Assembly (NCBI GenBank): GCA_025201805.1
Contig: MU619271.1
Location: 66,679-107,057, forward strand
Reading direction: 5' to 3'
DNA: 40,379 nt
Origin: Parasitella parasitica
Lineage: Eukaryota > Mucoromycota > Mucoromycetes > Mucorales > Mucoraceae
The notes under the pieces are model-generated. The model saw only the letters and a program-made list of their open reading frames with translations, was not told the DNA's origin and searched no databases. The translations under genes and the position numbers were made by a program. Below, in pieces: positions 32,250 to 40,379 of this stretch; positions within the stretch are counted from its first letter, which is position 1; each line of letters starts with the position of its first letter.

Positions 32250-32930
32250 ATTAATAATAATAATATTTTATATTTGTTTTACTGTTTCTTCTTCTCCAAC
32301 ATCTCTTTAATCTCTCATTTAATTGATAGCATACCCCCTTTTTCTTCCTTCCTCTTTTTCTTTTCTCTTTTTCTTTCTTTTTTTCTTCCTCGATCCAACA
32401 ACAATTCTTTTTTCCTTTTTTATCTTCTTCTATTATCACAATTTTAAAAAAATTTAACACCTTTAAAGAAATCCTTAAAAAATACATTTTACATTTCTCA
32501 AAGACCGTGTTGGCGTTTATTAGGACACGCAAAAAAGGCATTTTTAAGAAGTTTTATATCAGGTCAAGCCAAATTAAATGGAAACTTGACAACATTAAAT
32601 CGATTATACCAAGAATACTTGATTACCTTTTACATGATAAAGATTCATAATCGATACACCCAAAGCCAAAGCCAAGAAAAAAAGAAAAAAAGGGGGCATG
32701 CGCTAATTGAAATTTGCATGGCAACAAAAAACAATCTTTAATATTGTTGTAACCATGGCAATGCAATGTAAGATGCATCGATTTAATAAAGGTGTCATTG
32801 TACATCATGCTTTAAATACCAAAGGAGATTTTATTTGGCTGTGAACAGCGTACAAGAGATGATAATTTCCCGGAGACGTTCGGAAGTGAAACTGTTAGCA
32901 AGTTTCAAAGTTTATCCTTATCAAGTAAAA
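32250..32930. other. Intergenic between phosphatase and lactate dehydrogenase genes
   Basis: AT-rich, with a long pyrimidine-rich tract (about 32278-32420). No supported gene; the minus-strand frame 32541-32251 is a Lys/Glu-rich translation of that tract. Confidence 0.5.
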
Positions 32931-32938
32931 TATAAATA
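32931..32938 (+). promoter_or_regulatory. TATA-like box of the lactate dehydrogenase gene
   Basis: TATAAATA about 90 nt upstream of the ATG at 33026, followed by a CT-rich stretch and CAATAAC, a plausible start region. Confidence 0.5.
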
Positions 32939-33025
32939 CCCCACCTTTTCTTTTTTTCTTTTTCTACAATAACTTGAAGCTTTTTCTTATTCCCAACTCT
33001 CTCTTTTATTCCCTGATTAACAAAT

Positions 33026-34842
33026 ATGAGCATCATTTCGCCTCAAGAAGTAGCCAAACATAATGCCAAAAGTAAGACCACGGCATTGATTTATATTTAG
33101 GCATCGCAGCAAACTAATGGTTAATTCAGATGACGTTTGGGTCATTATTCATGGCAAAGTCTATGATCTTACTAAATTTCTTCCTGAGCACCCTGGTGGA
33201 CAAAAGATTATTATGAAATACGCTGGTAAGGATGCCACCAGTGCTTTCGAACCCATTCATCCTCCCGATATTATCCAGCGCTTCCTCGCTCCTGAAGTTT
33301 GCATGGGATCTATTGATGCAGAGGCCCTCTCGAAAGTTCCCAAGGTCGAAACCGACGAAGAGAAAAAGATTAGACTAGCCCGAGAAAAGATGCCTAAAAT
33401 AGATGAGATGTACAACTCGTTTGATTTTGAAAGTATGTATTTATATGCCACAGAGCCCATAATTTTTTCACATCACATTAGTAATGCCCTTTTGATTTAC
33501 CCAGCTGTTGCTAAATCCGTTTTAAAACCTGATGCCTGGGCCTATTATTCTTCTGGTGCAGACGACGAAATTTCCATGAGAGAAAATCATAATGCATTTC
33601 ATCGTATCTGGCTTCGTCCTCGTGTCATGGTAAATGTCAAAAACGTTGATGCCTCTACCACTATGCTTGGATGTCGCACATCTTTACCATTGTATATCAC
33701 TGCAACGGCTCTTGGTAAATTAGGTCATCCTGAAGGAGAAGTTGTTTTGACAAAAGCTGCCAAAAACCGAAACATCATTCAGATGATCCCTACGTTGGCT
33801 TCTTGCTCATTTGATGAAATTGTCGATGCTGCTGCTGCGGATCAAACACAATGGCTTCAATTGTACGTCAACGGAAACCGTGAGGTGTCCAAAAAATTTG
33901 TTCGCCATGCTGAATCAAGAGGAGTTAAAGGTCTATTTATCACTGCTGATGCTCCTCAATTAGGTATCATATCTATAAAATTTACTATCCATGGTATTGT
34001 ATTGATTTACTCCGCATTTAACATTATTATGTATCGTAGGTCGTCGTGAGAAAGATATGAGGCAGAAATACTCTCAAGAAGATCCAGATGAAATTGCTCG
34101 TAATGCAACTACTGTTAATCGAGACGAAGGTGCTGCTCGTGCTATCAGTAGTTTCATTGATCCTTCCCTCTGTTGGGATGATGTTGCTTGGTTCAAATCT
34201 ATTACCAATATGCCAATTCTCATTAAAGGTATTCAGACGCCCGAAGACGCTGTCTTGGCTGCCAAACATGGTTGTCAAGGCGTTGTTTTGTCTAATCACG
34301 GTGGTAGACAACTTGACTTTGCTCCTTCTTCTATTGAAATCTTGGCTGAAACAATGGAAGCTCTCAGAAGAGAAGGTTTAGATAAAGATTTCGAAGTCTA
34401 TATTGATGGTGGTATTCGTCGTGGCAGCGATATATTTAAGGCTATTGCCCTTGGTGCTAAAGGTGTGGGCGTTGGGCGTCCATTTTTGGCAAGTATTCCA
34501 TATATAACAAGCATTCAATTTTGGCTTATCTATCCTGATTTTTTTTTAGTATGCCATGTCTGCATATGGTGTCGAAGGTGTTGAGAAACTTTTGGAGCTA
34601 TTCCAGGTATGCATGTACGAAATACACAAGACGCTTAGCTGATTAAGTCTAACAAATTTACTATCTAGCATGAATTTGAAATGGTTATGCGTTTAATGGG
34701 CGTCACTCGTATTGAAGATATTAAGCCTGATATGGTCGATATCCGTAACATCAAAGATCATTTCGTTGCTAATCCTATTGATCATTTGGCAAATTCTTCT
34801 TATGAAAGAATGCAACCAAGAGGCAATTTATCCAAATTGTAA
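33026..34842 (+). CDS. Cytochrome b5-FMN L-lactate dehydrogenase (cytochrome b2-like, 519 aa, 5 exons)
   Basis: Exons 33026-33071, 33130-33963, 34040-34488, 34550-34606 and 34669-34842. It should oxidise L-lactate (or another 2-hydroxy acid) to the keto acid, passing electrons from FMN through a b5 heme. The cytochrome b5 domain starts at once: VWVIIHGKVYDLTKFLPEHP with heme ligands His36 (HPGG) and His59. The FMN barrel has ITATALGKLGHPEGE, LYVNGNRE, LIKGIQ (Lys356), SNHGGRQLD (catalytic His380, Arg383) and YIDGGIRRGSDIFKAIALGA. In yeast this enzyme lies in the mitochondrial intermembrane space with a long presequence; here only 15 residues precede the b5 fold, so location is uncertain. Intron 3 (34489-34549) has a GC donor (GCAAGT). 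Confidence 0.93.
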
Positions 34843-35277
34843 AATAACCATATTTATTATTCTCCTTTCACAGTTTTTTTTTTTTTTTGTTACTCCAAAG
34901 AAAGAAGTTAATAAATGCTTATATTTTTACCGGTATTAGTCTTGCAGAAATCCTTTGATTTTGCTGAGTGGCCCCCTAGATTGCAAGACATTGCCGGACC
35001 GGACGCATATGCCGTAGATCCTGTAAGCAATGGGCTGCAGAGGGTTGCCAGGGATCTTGCCATTATTCAATTCTAATAAAAGCCACGGAATTCCACATTC
35101 TCTCTTTCCAATTTAGAGCTTCTATCCCTCCTTTTACATATCCTACTGCAAAAACTACAACATTTCTTTTTTTTTTCGAAGACACTTTGCGTTTTAAGTA
35201 CTGGGAGAAGCAGCATCATTCAGTACATGTACTACACCTGTAATTAAATCGATAACCCTCAAACGATAACACACAGC
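34843..35277. other. Intergenic, upstream of the forkhead gene
   Basis: 435 bp. A short more GC-rich block (34965-35065, containing CCGGACCGGACGC) stands out in AT-rich DNA. It has no open frame and may be regulatory or an old insertion. No gene seen. Confidence 0.4.
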
Positions 35278-36978
35278 ATGAATTCATTTGATACAACTAC
35301 TGCAACACCTTCAGCAGTATCTGAGCTAGTAACAACACCTGCAGCAACAGAAAATAATAATTCACTTCAGGGGCCAATTGTTGCCCCTATAGGCTCAGGG
35401 TCAGTTCAAGCATATGCGAAATTGGAAGGTGAGGAGCTATGCTACTACATGCGAACACTTCAAGTTTCTTTGGGCAGAAAAGTATCGAACCCAAACAACG
35501 TTGACATTCCACTAGGAAATACAAAATCTGTGTCGAGACAACATGCTCGGTTGTTTTATAATTTCTCATCACAACGATTTGAACTTCTGGTATTTGGTAA
35601 AAACGGTGCATTTGTGAATGAGCGTTTTGTTGAAAGGGGGATTACGGTCCCGTTAGACAACAAGTGGGTATCTCTTTTTGTTATATACTAAGTTTCCATG
35701 GTAACTAATCTTTTTAGAACCAAAATTCAAATTGGTGAAATGGCATTTGTCTTTTCATTACCCAAAAAAGAAGTAGATGATGTCAGTAAGAAAGGAAACA
35801 ATGCACCAAAGCACAATATCGAAGATTTTGGGTACATATCTACTCCACATCAATTGGAAAAAGTGACAACCAATATGCCATCTTCGGATAATGGTGGACC
35901 AATATCTGTCACTTCGTTACAAGATGACAGAGACGATGATGATCATGATCAATACAGTGAATCATCAGAAACAGCAAATCTGTACAGCTGTAGGGACATT
36001 AAACCGCCTTATTCTTATGCGTCATTAATTGCACAGGCCATTAATTCATCAAGCGACAAGCGAATGACTTTAAATGGGATTTACAAGTACATAACGACAA
36101 ATTACCCCTATTATCAAATGGCTCAGAATGGCTGGCAGAACTCCATTCGGCATAATTTATCGCTCAACAAGGCTTTTGTCAAGGTGCCGCGAGGTTATAC
36201 CGAACCTGGAAAAGGTGCTTTTTGGACAATAGACTCGAATGCAGAAACCCAATTTACAAAAGGTGTTTATAAGCGAATTAAAAGAGCTGCTGGTCCTCCT
36301 CATTCTTCGCAACAAACACCAGAAACATTCGAAAATTTGAAAAAGAAATTTAAAAGGGGACATGACGCACTGGATCAACAAGAAAACGAAGAGGCAGAAG
36401 TGCTAATTGTAGAAAAATCACCGGATATCGTTGCAGAGGTCGAGAATGACTTGCTTAAGGAATCAATAACATTGAATGAAAGTATTCCAGATGCAGAACT
36501 TCCAGGTACTGTAATTTTACCAGCAATCCTAACGTCTTCACAACAAGAGATTAGTGCAATAACATCACCTTCCAAAGTGCCTCCAAAGCCATCTTCATTT
36601 GTAACAACAACATCAAAGGAAAAATCCTTAAAATCTTCTGCTGACGCAACCGCACAAATACAGCAACAAGAAGCTCAAGCACAGCTACAACTGCAGTTAC
36701 AAAATACAATACGCCAGCATCTGTTAGATCCTGTTCGTTATCCATTACCACCGTCTATAGCACAATTATTGCCTCACGCTATTGCCCAATTGCCTCCACA
36801 GTTAGCAACGCAGTTATCATCTACATTACAAAAAAAGCAAGTTAAACCTGAAGAGAATATACCTGTGACGAAGGTTGACTCTGTGATAACAGCAACAACA
36901 GCAGACACAGTAGCATCATCATTACCGTCAGAAACAAAAGTGGGTAATTTGAAAGTTGTCGAAAGCTCCTCTGGATAA
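35278..36978 (+). CDS. FHA- and forkhead-domain transcription factor, Fkh/FOXK-like (548 aa, 2 exons)
   Basis: Exons 35278-35663 and 35718-36978. Residues about 45-145 form an FHA domain ([27 protein letters not shown]), a phosphothreonine-binding module. Residues about 222-315 form a canonical forkhead winged helix: [14 protein letters not shown], recognition helix [17 protein letters not shown], and GKGAFWTID. The combination is that of yeast Fkh1/Fkh2 and animal FOXK, which control cell-cycle (G2/M) and other genes in the nucleus. The linker is acidic ([10 protein letters not shown]). The C-terminal 230 residues are Gln/Ser/Thr-rich with a Gln-rich stretch near 425-445 and are probably an activation or interaction region. 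The 54-nt intron inside the FHA domain must be spliced to complete it. Confidence 0.94.
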
Positions 36979-37116
36979 TCATTGTCTTATCTTTTTGTTG
37001 TGAATACATGTATATGATGTCTATCTAATTAAAATAAATCTATGTGTCTTTGTATTATATTAAGAAATGTTGACTTGTGTATGAATTTTCATCCCTTTTA
37101 AAGCATGAACAATGGC

Positions 37117-37260
37117 TTAGTTTAATAGTTTAAAGCTGCAGAACAAATGTTTATTCATAACAATACCATCATTCGAACTCAAATTAGTAACACTTGAAAC
37201 TCGTCGCTCTGGCGCTCCCTGCGTAATATTCGGTTCCAAGTGCAGTGCCTCCAGTGCCAT
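37117..37260 (-). CDS. Possible small ORF or gene remnant (47 aa)
   Basis: Starts in good context (GCCATGGC) and reads MALEALHLEPNITQGAPERR and on. The same frame is open upstream to about 37311 with protein-like residues (GFYQKQEKFRSA), so this may be the end of a longer, partly lost gene. The block is less AT-rich than its surroundings. No known family recognised. Confidence 0.3.
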   Translation of the reverse strand: MALEALHLEPNITQGAPERRVSSVTNLSSNDGIVMNKHLFCSFKLLN

Positions 37261-38870
37261 GGCACTTCTGAACTTCTCCTGCTTTTGATAGAACCCAATT
37301 CGCGCTTTTGATTACAGAAAACGCTGGGGGGGGTTTTATTAGAACGCTATTTGTCATCGTTGAAATTGAACTTGAGAGTCAATTTGTACATCAATAGCTG
37401 ATTCCTTATCATTATGTACGAAGAATTACCAATCTAGTTATTGCTCAATCTTATGCATTTCTAGCACTGCAATATTTAAAATTATATATCTTGACAAAAA
37501 GTAATAAATGATACCAACCAAAACACATTTATACACTATTTAATGTAAACCAGATATATCAAAACTAAGAAATCACATTCATTATTGTAAATCGTTGGTG
37601 TTAAAAGTGTTTATGCTACCGTATTCTTGTGTATACTTTGGCTTGTTATATAACTAGAAAAAATAGCTATGAATATACTAAATGTTGTAAAAGGCATGTC
37701 AAAGAGACCTTGGAGAGTTTCGCTTTTAAAAAGAAAATATAAATCTATTTAAAATAAAAGAGATTTTGCATTCTCCCATTAACAATGCATGATGTTGTCT
37801 ACACCATTTGATGAACCAGATCCATTAGCAGCAACGCAATTGCCACCAGCAGTGCAATTTATAGGACAGTAGTGTCTCTGAATTGACACTCGGTTGATGT
37901 ACAAAGACAACCACCATTTTGCTTTATATATGTGGGGCTTTTAGTATCGACTTTAGTATTGCTTAAAGATGGAATATTAATTCGCAGTTATTAGAGAGGA
38001 TAACAGAATCCAGCAGAGCCATTCTAAGCAGCAATGGCAGTGTAATGATTCACATTACATGATGTCTTATTTTACATGAAGCATCCAATTATTAGAAATA
38101 GAATCAACTTTTACCAGATATTGGAACGCTAGTGAAAATATCTGTAATAGCTACTATAGTTTATTACAATAAATATTTCTCATATACTAGCAAATCTATT
38201 ATCTATAAATTACCCTTATCACTGAAAACCTGATCTGTCACTACCGATCATTGTTTACATATAAGTTTGTAGTTCATATAAACATCGCCGCATTGTTGTC
38301 AATTACTTCTTGTCCAATAATATCCACATATATTATATAGTAAGTAATAACCCTGATAGCAATGTCAACATTTAGATACACCAACCGTCCATTAACATAG
38401 TACATCATTCTACCCTTACTACTAGATAATTGTACTCCATCACAGGCAGCTTTAGTTACTTCAATTTCAAATTGGATGATAGCTAACCTTGCTTGTGTCG
38501 ACTAAACACCACATAATCAAGAGAACACTGTATGCGATGACATGAGAGAAATGGTGTTTGTAGCATATTTCTTTTTATTTTTGAAGTTCAGTAGGATATT
38601 TGACAGTTGATGTTTATTTTATTTGATGTTATTATGGTCGAATTGGTGGAAAGGGTTCAAAATATGGAATGAAAGGCTCTCAATTTGGATTTCATCTAAT
38701 TAACGATACCAATAACAACATATATATCTTTCTTACAACAGAAACAACAAGAATAATGACAACTGTGGAATCGGTATAAATTGTTATATGGATTCACGGA
38801 AAAAAATTATAATAAAAAAACAATAAAGTCAACTTGATAAGGTATAGGTTTTATTATCAAATCGACAGGT

Positions 38871-38920
38871 GTATAAAGCTCCAGTTCATCTACTGGCCAG
38901 GTAGATGAACCTTTATATAC
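38871..38920. repeat. Inverted repeat / hairpin
   Basis: GTTCATCTAC (38884-38893) and GTAGATGAAC (38901-38910) pair perfectly around TGGCCAG. Outside them GTATAAAG (left) and CTTTATATAC (right) extend the pairing imperfectly. Stable for AT-rich DNA; origin unknown. Confidence 0.7.
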
Positions 38921-39079
38921 TTAAACTGTGAATAAATGTTCTATTCTCGCAATTTAACATGTACGACAATACTGCGTAACTAGCATCATAACTTTGTGCT
39001 AACCTACATATCAGCAGACTCAAGATAACTTAAATCTATTTGAGTGAGGAGATAGACTTTACCCGAGGTAGTACCCTGA

Positions 39080-39560
39080 TCAATCTTCTATGCGAAGATT
39101 ATTATAATATCGATCTATAAGCGTATATCATTCCTTGTATAGTCTTATCCAGTCTATATTAATAGTACATGTCTGAGTGTATATCACTTGGTATTCATCT
39201 TAGCATATATCGGTATATGTAGCATGTCTATATAGCTTGCCATAAGCATATCTATAGCATTGCACATATTGTACAAGTCTGTAGTACATGATGTATCTGT
39301 AGCTAGTATCATGGATATAAGTATATGTCTTGTAGTGCGTATCTAGAAACTGGGAATACGCATCTGAAGCATAGATCTTATATAGCATAAGCTCGTAGCA
39401 TATACTAAATCAAGTAAATGTCTAAGGCTCGTGTCGAGATATAAGTATCAGTCTATAGCGTCATCCATCCTAATGGTGCCATCTCTAGCTTATATCTTAT
39501 ATAGTATAAATCTGTATTGCACATCTTATTATCTGTGCGCATATGTAGTTTATATCAATT
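39080..39560. repeat. Quasi-periodic TATA/GTCTAT-rich low-complexity block
   Basis: Variants of CTTATATAGCATAAG, TAGCATATATC, GTCTATA and GCATTGCACAT recur irregularly, as in a strongly diverged tandem array. Examples are ATCTTATATAGCATAAGCTC near 39375 and ATCTTATATAGTATAAATC near 39495. No fixed period can be given by eye. Confidence 0.45.
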
Positions 39561-39775
39561 TAAGGTAACTGGATGAATCTAGAAGTGGAATGCAGATCAT
39601 CATGGTGAATGTATTTCACAAGCACAATTTATTATTTTGAGCACATTTTTTTGTGTACGGGCGCATTTCCGCTTCATAAGCAAGCTTTTTGAATGCAATT
39701 TTAAGCCTACAAAACTAGTAAAATATGAGCTCATTTGAGTATAAAAATATGATCATTTAAGATTTTTTTTTTTTT

Positions 39776-40375
39776 GCATGAGCGCATTTATTGCCTTAAC
39801 CTAGCTCGATAAGCAAATTGTTATATCAATAACATGGCAAGGTCTCACATCAGGATCTCACATCAGTCCCAGGGTCTTACAGTAAATCATGGGGAGTAGT
39901 CATGATTTACATTATGCAGCTAGACAGTAGAACCCTAGTGTAATGAATGTGTATATAATACATCGAGAGATGTATTATAAATAAAAGTGTAATTCTTTGG
40001 CAGATTTATTTTATCAGACTTTTGACATAACACACATTTCTTTGGGTGTAAAAAAATGCTCTCGTGCATGCACATTTATATTCTTATAGGAACTAATTTA
40101 TCAGAATGAAAAATTATTCAAATAAAACGGTTGTGAATTAATCAGATAAAGATCTCGTTTATCACATGGAAAAAATGATGGTTTACATACTAGTGAATCT
40201 AAGTGGACTGATGGGACAATAAGATATAAGTGTGAGACATGGTGTGATTTAGAGAATGCGCACTATGGCCTCGCCGATGTTCTCATAAGAATATAGATGT
40301 GCATGAACGGGAACATTTTTTAGAGCCAAAAAAAGTGCTTATCGAGCTAGGTTAAGGCGATAAATGTGCTCATGC
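39776..40375. mobile_element. Inverted-repeat (MITE- or foldback-like) element
   Basis: Terminal repeats 39776-39815 and 40336-40375 match in inverse orientation at 38 of 40 positions (GCATGAGC...GATAAGCA). A second inverted pair lies inside: 40049-40093 with 40279-40322, about 44 nt and roughly 85% alike. On the right the two repeats are 13 nt apart; on the left they are 233 nt apart. The extra left stretch holds two perfect hairpins: GTAAATCATG/CATGATTTAC (39882-39891, 39901-39910) and TATAATACATC/GATGTATTATA (39954-39964, 39969-39979, GAGA loop), plus a short tandem TCTCACATCAG. There is no coding capacity. Target duplications cannot be checked because the right end lies at the window edge. 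Confidence 0.7.
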
Positions 40376-40379
40376 GAGA

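Larger units (their letters stand above)
36979..39775. other. 2.8-kb AT-rich region without a convincing gene
   Basis: Mostly non-coding. It contains a small minus-strand frame (37117-37260), a decayed cysteine-rich stretch (about 37808-37920), a hairpin (38871-38920) and a quasi-repetitive TATA/GTCTAT-rich block (about 39080-39560), described separately. Five copies of a loose GAGCNCATTT-like motif lie between 39639 and 39790, leading into the inverted-repeat element. Confidence 0.5.

Noticed and set aside
32251-32541. 96-codon minus-strand frame rich in Lys/Glu/Arg
   Set aside because: It is the translation of a pyrimidine-rich 3' region on the opposite strand and has low complexity.
39200-39388. 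62-codon minus-strand Tyr-rich frame
   Set aside because: It arises from the quasi-repetitive TATA-rich block; the Tyr bias reflects base composition.
1-40379. tRNA genes and CRISPR arrays
   Set aside because: No B-box-like GGTTCGANTC in a cloverleaf context and no regularly spaced repeats were found. The one GGGTTCGATT match (near 29452) lies inside a PHD-gene exon.

Overview
The window reads as nuclear DNA of a filamentous, early-diverging fungus, most likely a Mucor-like member of the Mucoromycota. The evidence is AT-rich intergenic DNA, many 50-80 nt spliceosomal introns, fungal housekeeping genes (RFT1, MSS51, NAD kinase, a Psr-type phosphatase, cytochrome b2, a forkhead/FHA factor) and a decayed chromovirus-type Ty3/Gypsy element. 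The species call is inference. No tRNA, rRNA or CRISPR array was seen.

Left part, 1-8.3 kb: repeats and mobile DNA. A Gypsy element on the minus strand (gag 3745-5571 intact; protease, RT, RNase H, integrase and chromodomain as broken remnants, 895-3703) sits inside one copy of an unidentified repeat. A second, uninterrupted copy of that repeat lies at 7519-8315. The two LTRs face each other, and comparison with the intact copy shows that about 592 bp (240-831) has been inverted. A 53-residue secreted cysteine-rich peptide gene (6615-6776, minus) lies between the two repeat copies.

Middle, 8.8-24.3 kb: a KDM8/JMJD5-like JmjC dioxygenase (+), a secreted protein of unknown function (-), RFT1 (-), a ten-helix SLC35-like transporter (-), a broken gene with a GCR1_C-like C-terminus (+), MSS51 (+), a long NAD kinase (+) and a small secreted Kre9/KNH-like protein (-).

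Right, 25.6-37 kb: an HSL-family alpha/beta hydrolase (-), an RSF1-like DDT/WHIM/PHD chromatin protein (-) divergent from a Psr/SCP-type phosphatase (+), cytochrome b5-FMN L-lactate dehydrogenase (+), and a FHA/forkhead transcription factor (+). From 37 kb to the end there is little coding potential; the last 600 bp is an inverted-repeat element with 40-bp terminal repeats and internal hairpins.

The genes are not an operon or an obvious metabolic cluster. They cover nuclear chromatin and transcription, ER glycosylation, mitochondrial and redox metabolism, and the cell surface. Splice structures were derived by joining open frames at GT(or GC)...AG sites. Exon lengths add to a multiple of three in every multi-exon gene model reported.
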